In this document: piece after piece, positions 42,573-51,460 of the stretch
Position numbering within the stretch: position 1 is the stretch's first letter
Layout: each line of letters starts with the position of its first letter
From: Alphaproteobacteria bacterium
GTDB taxonomy: Bacteria; Myxococcota_A; UBA796; GCA-2862545
Direction of reading: 5' to 3'
Assembly (NCBI GenBank): GCA_020632915.1
Contig: JACKEP010000010.1
Coordinates: forward strand, 123,934 to 187,933
DNA: 64,000 nt
The notes under the pieces: generated by a model
The model's database searches: none
What the model saw: only the letters and a program-made list of their open reading frames with translations
Told to the model about the DNA's origin: nothing
Program-made: the position numbers and the translations under genes

Positions 42573-44215
42573 GGCGACTCCTCCGGCGCGCCCAGCTCGC
42601 GGAAGCCGGGGCTGGCGATGATGGCAGCGAGCAGGTGCTGGATGCGGTAGCCCGACCACGCGAAGTCCTTCTGCAGGAACGCGAGCAGGTCGGCCTCGCC
42701 GATCTCGGGCGTGCGGCCCATCGTGGCGGTGTAGAGCTCCCACACCACGCAGTCGGGCATCGCCGGGTCGGCCGCGAGCACCTCGCCGAGCTCGGCCGCC
42801 CCGCCGAACGCCGTGCCGTCGACGTCGCCGCTGGGGTCGATCGTGGTGCCCGCCTCGGTGGTGCGCCAGCGCCCGAGCCCGTCGAACTGCTCGAACGCGA
42901 GCCCCACCGGGTCGGTGATGAGGTGGCACGCCGCGCACGACGGGTTCTCGAGGTGGGACTTGAGGCGGTCGCGCAGCGTGGGGGCGCTGGCGTCGGCCTC
43001 GGGGATCGACGTGTTCACCCCGGCCGGCGGATCCGGGATCTCCTGGCAGAGCAGCGCCTCGCGGATGAACCGCCCGCGGCGCGTGGCCGACGTGGTGGTG
43101 GGGTGGGCGTGCAGCGCGAGGAAGCTGATCTGGCCCAGCAGGCCGCGACGCTCGTCGTCGGCAGGCAGCTCGGCGAGGGCGAAGCCGTCGCGCGACGGTG
43201 CCTGCACGCCGTAGACCGACGCCAGCTCCGGGTCGAGGTGGGTGGACCGGGTGGTGAGCAGCGTGCGGAAGTCGGCGTCCTGGTCGAAGATGAGCCAGCC
43301 GAGGTCGCGCAGCGTCTGCTCGCGCGCGGCGCTGCCGAGCGTGGCGGACATGTGCTCGAACACGAACGGGTCCTTCGACAGCTTGGGCAGCTCGTAGAGC
43401 TGGTAGACGTCGTCGAAGCGGGCGAGCACGCCGTCGCGGGCGCGCGGATCGGCCAGCATCCGCGCCGTCTGGGCGGCGAGGCCGTCGTCGGTGGTGAGCG
43501 TGCCGTCGAGGGCCGACGCCATCAGCGCGTCGTCGGGCAGGGTGTCCCAGAGCAGGAACGACAGGCGCGAGGCCAGCTCGACGCCGGTGTAGCGCAGCAC
43601 GCCGTCGTCGCCGCGGACGCCGACCTCCTCGCGGAACAGGAAGCTCGGCGACTGCAGGACGGTGGCGAGGCCGTAGACCAGGCCGTCGTCGAAGCTGCCC
43701 AGCACCCCGCCGGCCGTGGCGGTGACGTCGACCAGCCGCTGCAGCTCGTCGGATGCCACCGGACGGCGCCACGCCCGCTGGGCGAAGGGCTCGAGCGCGT
43801 CGGCCGCGCACACGTCGTCGACGGGACCGGCGGCCTCGCACGGCACGAGCGAGGCCCGGGTGGTGGCGTCGGCCAGCGCCTGGCGCGCGGCGTCGAACGC
43901 GGCGGTCTCGTACTGCTCGACGCCGCGCTGGCTGATCGACGTGCGGGACTGGCCCACCGCGATCAGGCCGTCGACGGCGACGTCGGGCTCCAGCGCCGAC
44001 GGCAGCACGACGTCGCCGAGCAGGTCGCGCATCGCGTGGCGGTACTGGTCGGCCGTGAGCCGGCGGAGCGTGGCCGGGCCCGGGGTGAACGCGCCGTCGA
44101 ACGTGGGCTCGGGGCCGGGATCGACCACGGTGTCGGTGTCACCGTCGTCGGGCACCTCGCCCGTGGCGCAGCCCACGGCCGCCAGCGCTGCGTAGAGGAT
44201 CAGGCTCCCGCGCAC
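42569..44215 (-). CDS. DUF1592/DUF1588/DUF1585-type secreted cytochrome-like protein
   Basis: This is a 548-residue exported lipoprotein candidate: the signal ends AAVGC and is followed by an Asp/Thr-rich spacer. Domains in order are a DUF1587-like region (LRRLTADQYRHAMRDLLG), DUF1595 (PFAQRAWRRPV), DUF1592 (central, SFLFREEVG and ASRLSFLLWDTLPDD), DUF1588 with a CAACH haem-type motif near residue 426, and C-terminal DUF1585 (DLLAFLQKDFAWSGYRIQHLL). The GTG at 44215 is preceded by AGGAGG with 5-base spacing. It forms an operon with the DUF1552 gene. The pair may oxidise or degrade polymers; the function is unproven. Confidence 0.93.
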   Translation of the reverse strand: MRGSLILYAALAAVGCATGEVPDDGDTDTVVDPGPEPTFDGAFTPGPATLRRLTADQYRHAMRDLLGDVVLPSALEPDVAVDGLIAVGQSRTSISQRGVEQYETAAFDAARQALADATTRASLVPCEAAGPVDDVCAADALEPFAQRAWRRPVASDELQRLVDVTATAGGVLGSFDDGLVYGLATVLQSPSFLFREEVGVRGDDGVLRYTGVELASRLSFLLWDTLPDDALMASALDGTLTTDDGLAAQTARMLADPRARDGVLARFDDVYQLYELPKLSKDPFVFEHMSATLGSAAREQTLRDLGWLIFDQDADFRTLLTTRSTHLDPELASVYGVQAPSRDGFALAELPADDERRGLLGQISFLALHAHPTTTSATRRGRFIREALLCQEIPDPPAGVNTSIPEADASAPTLRDRLKSHLENPSCAACHLITDPVGLAFEQFDGLGRWRTTEAGTTIDPSGDVDGTAFGGAAELGEVLAADPAMPDCVVWELYTATMGRTPEIGEADLLAFLQKDFAWSGYRIQHLLAAIIASPGFRELGAPEESP

Positions 44216-44240
44216 GGGCACCTCCTGAGTGGAACGTGTT

Positions 44241-45146
44241 CTAGCCCAACGACCCGTCACCCTCAACGACGACGTGCGCAGACGGCTGCGCACCACGGGG
44301 CGTGACGAAGGTGCGTGCGGCGAGCGCGAAGATCGCGGCGACGCCCAGGAAGCCCGCCAGCGCGGCGCCGGTGCCGAGCGTGACGACGAGGAACCAGAGC
44401 CACCACACGCGGCGGGCGACGTTGCCCAGCATCGTGGTGAGGAGCGCGTCGAGGTCGGCCGTGCCCACGGCGTCGGTGTCGCCGTGTTGTCCGGCGACCT
44501 CGGCCAATGCAGACGCCATCTCGGCGTCGAACGCCACGGGCAGCTCCTGCTTGGGGTCGCCGAACGCCTGGGCCACGCCGCGCGCCACCTGACCCCCGTC
44601 GGGACCGAAGGCGTCGGCCATCGCGTCGCCGAGGGCGTCGACGGCGTCGCCGTGGGGGTCGGCCCGCACCGCTGCGGCGAGCGCGCGCACCGCCGCCCGT
44701 GCACGCGGCACCGGCATCTCCCAGCCCCGCTGGGTCATCGCGTCGACCACGCCCCCCTCGGGTGCGGTCTCGCCGGCGAGCTGGTCGCCGACCGACAGCA
44801 CCACGGCCACGACCGTGGGCGCGCGGTCCCGCACCATCGCAAGCTCGGGGTGGTCCTGCGCGAGCTCGGCCATGCCGTCGAGGGCGGCGCGCATGCCGCC
44901 GAGCGCTCCCGCGGCGCTGCCGCCCACCAGCGCCCACGTGCCCACGATCCACACGCCGGCCAGCGCGGTGACCACCGGCTGCAGGCTGCCGTCGTCGCGC
45001 CGCAGCAGGCGCGTGGACGCCAGGGCCAGCGTGGCGACCGCGCCCAGCACCAGCCCGACCAGGAACCCGCCGGCCGACCACAGCAGCGCCGCCCGCTGGA
45101 CACTCGCCGCGAACGCCTGCATCAGGATCTGGGGGTCGGTCGTCAT
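44241..45146 (-). CDS. Membrane protein of unknown function, about three spans
   Basis: A 301-residue protein with hydrophobic segments near residues 22-42, 60-82 and 243-275, and a central hydrophilic helical domain of about 150 residues rich in Ala/Asp. No motif is recognised. It lies between the DUF1592/1552 operon and the TonB receptor on the same strand, but with 25-base and 34-base gaps, and nothing ties it to either functionally. Confidence 0.75.
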   Translation of the reverse strand: MTTDPQILMQAFAASVQRAALLWSAGGFLVGLVLGAVATLALASTRLLRRDDGSLQPVVTALAGVWIVGTWALVGGSAAGALGGMRAALDGMAELAQDHPELAMVRDRAPTVVAVVLSVGDQLAGETAPEGGVVDAMTQRGWEMPVPRARAAVRALAAAVRADPHGDAVDALGDAMADAFGPDGGQVARGVAQAFGDPKQELPVAFDAEMASALAEVAGQHGDTDAVGTADLDALLTTMLGNVARRVWWLWFLVVTLGTGAALAGFLGVAAIFALAARTFVTPRGAQPSAHVVVEGDGSLG

Positions 45147-45180
45147 CCCGACCGGACTATCCCCGTACGACCTCGGTCGC

Positions 45181-47379
45181 CTACAACGTGGCCTCGACCG
45201 AGACCCCCCACGTCGCCGGATCGCCGTAGCGGTAGAAGTTGCCGTAGGGGACGTGGTCGTTGGGGGTGAAGTAGGGGCCGAACCCGGCGGCCGCGTAGGT
45301 GGTGTCGGTGAGGTTGCGGGTCCAGATGCTCACGCCCCAGTACCGGGCGCGGTAGCCGAGGCGCGCGTCGAGCAGGGCGTACGCCGGCCACTCGATGGCG
45401 TCGTTGTTGGCCAGGTAGCGCTGGGACGCGCCGGTGACGCCGACCCGCGCGATCAGGCCGAACGGCGCCTCGTAGGTGGCGGAGAGGCTGAACTGCGCCC
45501 ACGGGGCGTGCGCGTGGCGGTTGCCGCTGTAGTCGATGGCGCCCTCGCCCTCACCGAACGACCACTGGGCGATGCGCGCGTCGAGGAAGCCGAGCGCCGC
45601 CTCGAGCGTCAGGCCGTGCACGGGCACGCCAGCCGCCTCGATCTCGGCGCCGACGGTGTAGGCCCTGTCGGCGTTGTCGGTGTAGAAGAAGATGTCGGCG
45701 CTGGTGCCGCCGGGCCGCTGGACCCACTCGGACAGCTGCTGGTCGACGCGCTGGATGTAGAAGCCGGTGGCGTTGGCCCGCCAGCGCCCGTCGCGACCCT
45801 GGGTGCGCAGGCCGAGCTCGAAGTTCCGGTCGAGCTCGGGGCGGTAGTGCTTGACCGGCGCGTCGGGCGCGAGGTTGAAGCCCCCCAGCTTGCTCGACTG
45901 CGACGCGGACACGTACACCGACGCCTCGGGCGCGAGCTCGACGCGCGCCGAGGCCTTCCAGCCGAACAGGAAGCGCTTCTCGGCGTCGTCGAAGCCGGTG
46001 GAGTCCTCGTAGTCCTGCCAGGCGTGCTCGACGCGCCCACCCGCCGACAGCGTGAGCCGGCGCACCGGCGACACGTCGACCTGGGCGAAGCCCGCGAGCG
46101 ACAGGCGCCGGTAGGTGCTGTCGACGTCGGTGCCCTCGAGCGGCTCCCCGAACCAGTCCAGCACGGTGGACATGTCCTGCTGCACACCCGTGCCGTACAG
46201 GCCGACGAGCCAGCGGACGCGGTCGCCCCACGGCCCGAGGTCCGGACGGCTCGACAGCCGCAGCTCCTCGGTGAAGCCGTCCTGGCGCGTGTCCTGGTGG
46301 TTGAACAGGTCGATCACGTAGTCGTCGGCGGCGAGGGAGCCCTCCGGTGCCGGCGTGTCGACGCCGAACCAGTCGTAGTCGGCGGTGTTGAGCCAGCGGT
46401 TCGACGACACGGAGGTGTTGTTCACGAACCGCACCTGACCCACGTCGGCGCGCAGCTGCATCGAGCCCATGCCGGTGGTCTGGGCGTCCTTGCCGGGCCG
46501 ATCGGCGTAGCTGGTGCGCGTGTTGTCGATCGACCAGTGATCGTAGCCGTCGTCGACGTCGACGAAGGCGCCCATCAGGTCGATGCGCACCTGGGGCGTG
46601 GGCTGGATGCGGATGCGCAGGCGGGTGGACAGCTCGTTGCGTCCGGCGGTGTCGTGCCGGTCGAGCGTGGCGTTGTCCATGAAGCCGCGGGTCTGGTAGA
46701 GCTGACCGGCCACGCGCACGGTGACGACGTCGCTGTGGGGCACCACCGCGCCGCCGCCCGCCACCGACACGAACCGCGTGTCGTAGTTGCCCAGCCGCAC
46801 CTCGGCCCGGGCGTCGGGCTCTGCGGTGGGCGCACGGCTCTCGACCTTGATCAGGCCGCCCAGCGCGTTGGCGCCGTACAGCGTGCCCTGGGGGCCGCGC
46901 AGCACCTCCACCCGCTCGACGTCGAGCATCGTGAGCGTGGCGCCCACGCCGGACAGATCGACCTCGTCGACGAGGAGGCCGACGCTCGGGTTGGTGACGA
47001 GGTTGCCCGTGCCGAGATCGCCCACGCCGCGGATGAGGAACCAGCGCGGACGGTTGGAGGCGCCCACCCAGTCGACGTTGGGCGTGAGCTTGATGACGTC
47101 CTCGGCGTGCGTCATCGCGGCGTTCTCGATGGTCTCGCCCCGCACCACCGACACCGACATCGGCACGTCCTGGGCCGACGCCTCCCAGCGCTCCGCCGAG
47201 ACGGTGACCTCGTAGGCGTCGCCTGCGTCGGCGGGCGGGTCGGCCGGGGCGGCGGGCTCAGCGGCCGGGGCGGCGGCGTCCTCGGGCACGTTGCCGGGCG
47301 ACGGGTCGGACGGCTCGGCGGCGCGCGCGGTGGACACGAGGCACAGGCCCGCCAGGAGCGGGATCACGGATCGGGTCAT
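45181..47379 (-). CDS. TonB-dependent receptor controlled by a TPP riboswitch (thiamine-type transporter)
   Basis: This 732-residue outer-membrane receptor has a signal peptide (about 20 residues), an Ala/Pro-rich spacer, and then a plug domain with the usual DVPMSVSVVRGETIENA start, FLIRGVGDLGTGN, and VEVLRGPQGTLYGANALGGLIKVESR. The beta-barrel follows and ends with ATWGVSVEATL (C-terminal aromatic/hydrophobic pattern). The TPP riboswitch immediately upstream implies import of thiamine or a pyrimidine/thiazole precursor. No inner-membrane thiamine transporter or biosynthesis gene is adjacent. The ATG at 47379 follows a Shine-Dalgarno that lies inside the riboswitch. Confidence 0.93.
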   Translation of the reverse strand: MTRSVIPLLAGLCLVSTARAAEPSDPSPGNVPEDAAAPAAEPAAPADPPADAGDAYEVTVSAERWEASAQDVPMSVSVVRGETIENAAMTHAEDVIKLTPNVDWVGASNRPRWFLIRGVGDLGTGNLVTNPSVGLLVDEVDLSGVGATLTMLDVERVEVLRGPQGTLYGANALGGLIKVESRAPTAEPDARAEVRLGNYDTRFVSVAGGGAVVPHSDVVTVRVAGQLYQTRGFMDNATLDRHDTAGRNELSTRLRIRIQPTPQVRIDLMGAFVDVDDGYDHWSIDNTRTSYADRPGKDAQTTGMGSMQLRADVGQVRFVNNTSVSSNRWLNTADYDWFGVDTPAPEGSLAADDYVIDLFNHQDTRQDGFTEELRLSSRPDLGPWGDRVRWLVGLYGTGVQQDMSTVLDWFGEPLEGTDVDSTYRRLSLAGFAQVDVSPVRRLTLSAGGRVEHAWQDYEDSTGFDDAEKRFLFGWKASARVELAPEASVYVSASQSSKLGGFNLAPDAPVKHYRPELDRNFELGLRTQGRDGRWRANATGFYIQRVDQQLSEWVQRPGGTSADIFFYTDNADRAYTVGAEIEAAGVPVHGLTLEAALGFLDARIAQWSFGEGEGAIDYSGNRHAHAPWAQFSLSATYEAPFGLIARVGVTGASQRYLANNDAIEWPAYALLDARLGYRARYWGVSIWTRNLTDTTYAAAGFGPYFTPNDHVPYGNFYRYGDPATWGVSVEATL

Positions 47380-47384
47380 GACTC

Positions 47385-47484
47385 TTCCCTACGCCGGTGT
47401 GAACCGGATCAGGTTCAGAGGGTCCCCGCCGGGTCGCACACGCGACGAGCGGATCTCAGGCCTCCCCGTGAGGCCACCCCTAGA
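47385..47484 (-). ncRNA. TPP (thiamine pyrophosphate) riboswitch
   Basis: On the reverse strand the element runs from about 47484 down to 47385. It has the conserved aptamer pieces in order: GGGGTG in the 5' stem, the CTGAGATC box, ACCCTCTGAACCTGATC, and the closing CACACCGGCGTAGGGAA. The ribosome-binding sequence AGGGAAG is formed by the 3' end of the aptamer, 5 bases before the start codon at 47379. Ligand binding would therefore most simply hide the ribosome site and block translation of the receptor when thiamine pyrophosphate is abundant. Confidence 0.95.
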
Positions 47485-47544
47485 GTGAGCGCCGGGCGTA
47501 AGCCGACGCGAGCCCGGTGCGCAACCCGGTCGCCTGCACCAGGG

Positions 47545-47973
47545 TCAGCGGGCCAGCGCCACCGCGACGGCGGACATGCCGGCACCCGCCACGGTCAGCA
47601 GCACGAGGCCCGCCGTGACCCCCAAGCGCCACCGCGAGCGCTCGCGCGTCAGCCAGGCCTCCCGATCGCGCGACGGCCGCGCCCGCGCGACCGCGGCCAT
47701 CCGCGAGGCGGCGCTCCGGGCGAACAGGACCGCCGCGAGCACGGTGAGCGCCACCGAGGCCGACGGCCCGAACACCGTCGTGGCCGGGATCGCCCCCGCC
47801 GTCAGCCGCCAGGCGGAGAGTCCGCCCACCACCAGGATCGACCCGAACGCCCACCCGACCACGAGCACGACCGCCGCGCGCTGCCAGCGCAGCGTGGTGG
47901 CCACCAGCTCGTCGTGCGACCACGCGGGCGCGACGGCGGGATGCGTCGGGGCCTCGAACGGGTTGGCGGGCAC
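47545..47973 (-). CDS. Small membrane protein, about three spans
   Basis: A 142-residue protein beginning VPANPFEAPTHP, a cytoplasmic leader seen in several short membrane proteins. Hydrophobic segments lie near residues 33-55, 68-86 and 118-138. The GTG start at 47973 has GGAGGT six bases upstream; a start further upstream at 48027 has no ribosome site. No family is recognised. It is upstream of the riboswitch on the same strand, with about 60 bases between. Confidence 0.7.
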   Translation of the reverse strand: MPANPFEAPTHPAVAPAWSHDELVATTLRWQRAAVVLVVGWAFGSILVVGGLSAWRLTAGAIPATTVFGPSASVALTVLAAVLFARSAASRMAAVARARPSRDREAWLTRERSRWRLGVTAGLVLLTVAGAGMSAVAVALAR

Positions 47974-48082
47974 GACCGACCTCCAGGTCCCACGAGGTTG
48001 ACCGATGACGAGGCCAGTGGCCAGCACTGGACACGCCGCTGCAACCCGTGGCGGGGTAGGATGCCCGCGCCCAGGAGTCCCG

Positions 48083-48514
48083 ATGCGTCAGACCCTCCCT
48101 GCCCTGCTGATCGCGCTGCCCGTCCTCCTCGCGGTCGAGTGCGACGACGGTCGCCTGATCGACGCCACGTTCGAGGTCACCAACACCAGCGACGACTACG
48201 TCCAGATCTGGGTGCGCCCCGACATCGTCGGCCCCGACCAGACCTACGATCCCGGCGAGACGCGCACGCTCACCCGCGCGGTCTACGACATCAGCGAGCA
48301 CACCTGGGGCATCGGGATGGGCATCGACAGCGTGCCGCTGCGCACGAGCACGTGCAGCGCCGCGTTCAGCCCGTCCGTCGTGGCGTTGACGTTCACGGTC
48401 ACGTGGGACGGCACCGACCTGACGTGCACCGCCGACGTCGACGACCCCGGTGCGTCGGCCGACACGAACGACACCACCGACACCCCGGTCGACACCGACA
48501 CCGATCCCGCCTGA
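48083..48514 (+). CDS. Secreted protein with Thr/Asp-rich tail
   Basis: A 143-residue protein with a signal sequence (MRQTLPALLIALPVLLAV) followed by a Cys at residue 20 that may be lipidated, although the lipobox (AVEC) is not typical. The mature part is beta-rich and ends in a low-complexity tail of Asp, Thr and Pro. The ATG has CAGGAG upstream. A similar Asp/Thr tail ends the lipoprotein at 61730. The function is unknown. Confidence 0.72.
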   Translation: MRQTLPALLIALPVLLAVECDDGRLIDATFEVTNTSDDYVQIWVRPDIVGPDQTYDPGETRTLTRAVYDISEHTWGIGMGIDSVPLRTSTCSAAFSPSVVALTFTVTWDGTDLTCTADVDDPGASADTNDTTDTPVDTDTDPA

Positions 48515-48556
48515 CCGGGTCCGCCGAGGCCTGCTGCCCCGGCCGCCAAGGTGCCT

Positions 48557-48925
48557 TCAGTGGGCGTCGCCCCCGTCGAGCGCGCGCTCCAGGGCCGTGC
48601 GCAGCGACGCCGTGATCTCGGCGCCCTGCGTACCCGCGAACAGCACCCCGTGGCAGCCGTAGGCCGACAGCGCCGCCTCGGCCGAGGCGCGGTTGCCGGT
48701 GAGGTCGTGGTCGAGGTGGCACTCGATCGCGGCCAGGCGCAGCCACGTCTCGGCGTCGGCGAGCCCCTGAACGTCCCCTGCGGCTTCCATGGCGCGGACC
48801 TCCTCGACGAACATCGGACGCTCCCGGCACGGCCAGAGGGTCTGCCCCACGTCGTCGGGGTCGTCGGTCACCGACGCCTCCGACGCGCAGGCACCGGGAC
48901 GGGAACCCGGTCGCGTGGTTCGCAT
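48557..48925 (-). CDS. Small protein of unknown function, possibly exported
   Basis: A 122-residue protein with several cysteines (Cys near residues 13, 33, 70 and 90) and a helical composition. The ATG at 48925 has GGAGGG just upstream and is preferred to the ATG at 48952. No signal peptide is clear and no family is recognised. It lies between two forward-strand genes and is transcribed alone. Confidence 0.6.
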   Translation of the reverse strand: MRTTRPGSRPGACASEASVTDDPDDVGQTLWPCRERPMFVEEVRAMEAAGDVQGLADAETWLRLAAIECHLDHDLTGNRASAEAALSAYGCHGVLFAGTQGAEITASLRTALERALDGGDAH

Positions 48926-49059
48926 GAACCCTCCATGGTCCTGGAGTGCCACCCGAGCCGGGGACCCGCAGCCTGCTCACCATTTCGTGACTACTTCGTC
49001 GAGACTTCGCAGGACAGCGGGTCGGGGCGGGACGCAAGCGTCGCGTTAGAGCGGCCGCC

Positions 49060-49530
49060 ATGACCGATCCGACGCCGCTGGAGGCGCGCCGCGCCCTCAT
49101 CCAGCAGTTCTTCACCCGCGTGCCCCACAACATCGCCCTGGGCATCCTCATCGAGGACCTGCCGGCGGACGGTGGGGTCATGCGCCTGCCCTACGCGCCC
49201 CACCTCGTGGGCAACCCGCACACCGGCGTCATCCACGGCGGCGTGATCACGGCGCTGATCGACGCCACCTGCGGGGCGGCCGTGTTCATGGCGCTGCACC
49301 AGCCCGTGCCGGTCGCCACGCTCGACCTGCGCATCGACTACCTGCGCGCCGCCCGTGCGGGCCTCGACGTGCTCGCGCACGCCCACTGCTACAAGGTCAC
49401 CAGCAACGTCGCGTTCGTGCGCTGCGAGGCCTACCACGCCGAGGAGCCGGACGCGTTCATCGCCACGGGCGCCGGGGCGTTCATGGTGGGCACCAAGCGC
49501 GGCACGATCCGCCCCGCGGAGGCCACGTGA
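49060..49530 (+). CDS. PaaI-type hotdog thioesterase, copy 1
   Basis: A 156-residue hotdog-fold protein. The PaaI/YbgC-like pattern is visible: HTGVIHGGVITALIDATCGAAVF, where HGG and the following Asp/Glu region form the active site, then ATLDLRIDYLRAAR. These enzymes hydrolyse acyl-CoA thioesters. Its stop overlaps the second thioesterase gene's GTG (GTGA), so both are coupled and may work as a heteromer. Confidence 0.9.
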   Translation: MTDPTPLEARRALIQQFFTRVPHNIALGILIEDLPADGGVMRLPYAPHLVGNPHTGVIHGGVITALIDATCGAAVFMALHQPVPVATLDLRIDYLRAARAGLDVLAHAHCYKVTSNVAFVRCEAYHAEEPDAFIATGAGAFMVGTKRGTIRPAEAT

Positions 49531-49967
49531 CCGACGTCGCCCAGGCCCTGCACGCGTTCCGACGCGACGGCGACGGCACCGCCCTGTGCGCCGCCGTCCC
49601 GTTCCTCACCTTCCTCGGGGTCGGCTTCGCGGTGCGCGAGGGCCACGTCCTCGGGCACCTGCCGTTCCGCGACACCAACGTGGGCAACCCGGCCCTGCCG
49701 GCCCTGCACGGCGGCGCCCTCGGCGCCGTGCTCGAGGCCACCGCGATCGCCGAGATCCTGTGGTCGTCCGAGGCGCTGGTCATCCCGAAGACGATCAACC
49801 TCACCGTGGACTACCTGCGATCGGCGCGGCCGGTCGACACGTGGGCGCGCGGCATCATCACCAAGCACGGGCGCCGCGTGATCAACGTGCGCGCCGAGGC
49901 CTGGCAGGACGATCCGAGCGAGCCGGTCGCCACCGCCACCGCCCACTTCCTGGTGCTCGCCGACTGA
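49527..49967 (+). CDS. PaaI-type hotdog thioesterase, copy 2
   Basis: A 146-residue hotdog-fold protein related to the previous one: the active-site helix is ALHGGALGAVLEATAIAEI and the beta-strand region INLTVDYLRSARPVDTWARG. Unlike copy 1 it has Glu rather than Asp after HGG. It starts with GTG in a 4-base overlap. A paired set of two different hotdog proteins suggests a mixed oligomer; the substrate is unknown. Confidence 0.9.
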   Translation: MTDVAQALHAFRRDGDGTALCAAVPFLTFLGVGFAVREGHVLGHLPFRDTNVGNPALPALHGGALGAVLEATAIAEILWSSEALVIPKTINLTVDYLRSARPVDTWARGIITKHGRRVINVRAEAWQDDPSEPVATATAHFLVLAD

Positions 49968-50002
49968 CGCCGGGCCCGGAGGCCCGACCGCCCGAGGGCG
50001 CC

Positions 50003-50317
50003 CTACTCCTCGTCGCCACCCTCGAAGAGCGCCTTCTCGGCGACCTCGAAGATGCGGTCGAGCAGGTCGTCGCTCTCGACCTCGTCGAGCCGGACACCGT
50101 CGTCTTCCTCGACGTAGGCGAAGGCGTACAGGTCGAGGCCCGGACCGTCGGGGTCGTCGGAGCCGTCGTCGTCGCCCTCGAGCTGGTCGAGCGGGGCGAG
50201 CACGGCGAACCGGCCCTCCTCGAGCTCCACCAGGAGCAGGAAGCCATAGTCGGCCTCGTTGCCGTCTTCGTCGGTGAGGGTGAAGACGTCGATCTCGGTC
50301 TCGTCGGGCCCGGCCAT
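50003..50317 (-). CDS. DUF1292-type acidic protein
   Basis: A 104-residue strongly acidic soluble protein matching the small DUF1292 family: EIDVFTLTDEDGNEADYGFLLLVEL, then FAVLAPLDQLEG and YAFAYVEEDDGV. DUF1292 members are short proteins of unknown function. The ATG at 50317 has GGAGGC upstream and gives the usual family N-terminus; a longer start at 50377 was rejected. Confidence 0.83.
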   Translation of the reverse strand: MAGPDETEIDVFTLTDEDGNEADYGFLLLVELEEGRFAVLAPLDQLEGDDDGSDDPDGPGLDLYAFAYVEEDDGVRLDEVESDDLLDRIFEVAEKALFEGGDEE

Positions 50318-50494
50318 GGAAGCCTCCAGCGGTGCCCGCGCCGTAACGCTGCGCGTCATCGTCGTCCCCTCCGTCACCGCACGGGCGCGCCAAGGTCACC
50401 GGAACGGTCCGGTACCGGTCAGGACCTCCCCAGGTGCGCTGCCGGGGTGATAGCCTCGCCTCCCCTGCGCGTGCCGCGCCGCCCTGGAGGGGCC

Positions 50495-51460
50495 ATGATC
50501 TACGTGCTGCTGGTGATCTTCGTGGTCTGGGCGCTGCTCAGCGCGAAGACGAGCCGCCCCGACGGCACCCTCGTCAAGCCGCTGCCCCAGTACCGGCGGA
50601 TGATGCAGTACATCATGCCCGGCCGGAACGAGTCGATCGTGTTCTTCGACCGGCCGATCGACGCCACCAACCTCCTCGCCTACCTGCCGCAGGCCAAGGA
50701 TCGGTTCGACGGCAACCTCACCCACCTGCTGGTGGCGGCCTGCAACATCGGCCTCGCCGAGAACCCGCAGATGAACCAGTTCGTGATGGGGCGCCGCCTC
50801 TACGCCCGCAAGGGCCGCTGGCTCACCTTCTCGCTCAAGCGCAAGAAGCTCAACCGCAAGGCCAAGCTGTCGGCGGTCAAGCTCCAGATGCAGGACGGCG
50901 AGACCTTCCGCGAGCTCACCGAGCGCATCAACGCCGGCATCAGCGTCGAGCGGTCGGGCGAGAAGACCAACGCCGACAAGGAATACGACCTGTTCGGCCT
51001 GTTCCCGCGGCCCGTGATCGAGCTCGCCGCCAAGCTCATCGCGTGGCTCGACTACTACAACATCCTCCCCGCCTTCTTCATCGAGGGCGAGGGCATGTAC
51101 ACGTCGATGTTCATCGCCAACCTCGGCTCCCTCGGCATGGGGGCGGGCTACCACCACCTGTACGAGTTCGGGTCGTGCCCGCTGTTCCTGATGTGCGGCG
51201 CCCTCGAGGAGCGCGCCGTGGTGGTCGACGGCGAGGTCGTCATCCGCAAGATGCTGCCGCTGCGCTTCTCCTACGACGAGCGCATCTCCGACGGCCTCAA
51301 CGCCAACTACGGCATCGAGTCGGTCTGCCGCGTGCTGGAAGACCCGTTCCGGTGGCTCGGCTGCGTGGCCGAGGACGGCAGCGACGTCCGCCCGATGTGG
51401 CCCCACGGCGAGTCGCTCGACCAGGGTGACGACGCCGATCCCGGCGGCATCCTCGGGTGA
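50495..51460 (+). CDS. E2-like acyltransferase-family protein with membrane anchor, catalytic His replaced
   Basis: The 321-residue protein starts with one hydrophobic segment (residues 2-18) and resembles the catalytic domain of 2-oxo acid dehydrogenase E2 acyltransferases, without lipoyl or binding domains: RPIDATNLLAYLPQ, THLLVAACNIGLAENPQMNQFVMG, a YTSMFIANLGSLGMG segment, and near the C-terminus FSYDERISDGLNANYG. In E2 enzymes that last motif is HxxxDG; here Glu replaces the catalytic His. It may be inactive as an acyltransferase or have a different role. The ATG has TGGAGGGG upstream. Its stop overlaps the next gene (GTGA). Confidence 0.82.
   Translation: MIYVLLVIFVVWALLSAKTSRPDGTLVKPLPQYRRMMQYIMPGRNESIVFFDRPIDATNLLAYLPQAKDRFDGNLTHLLVAACNIGLAENPQMNQFVMGRRLYARKGRWLTFSLKRKKLNRKAKLSAVKLQMQDGETFRELTERINAGISVERSGEKTNADKEYDLFGLFPRPVIELAAKLIAWLDYYNILPAFFIEGEGMYTSMFIANLGSLGMGAGYHHLYEFGSCPLFLMCGALEERAVVVDGEVVIRKMLPLRFSYDERISDGLNANYGIESVCRVLEDPFRWLGCVAEDGSDVRPMWPHGESLDQGDDADPGGILG

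Noticed and set aside
49968..50002. Rho-independent terminator between convergent genes
   Set aside because: A GC-rich hairpin can be drawn, but no T-run follows on either strand.
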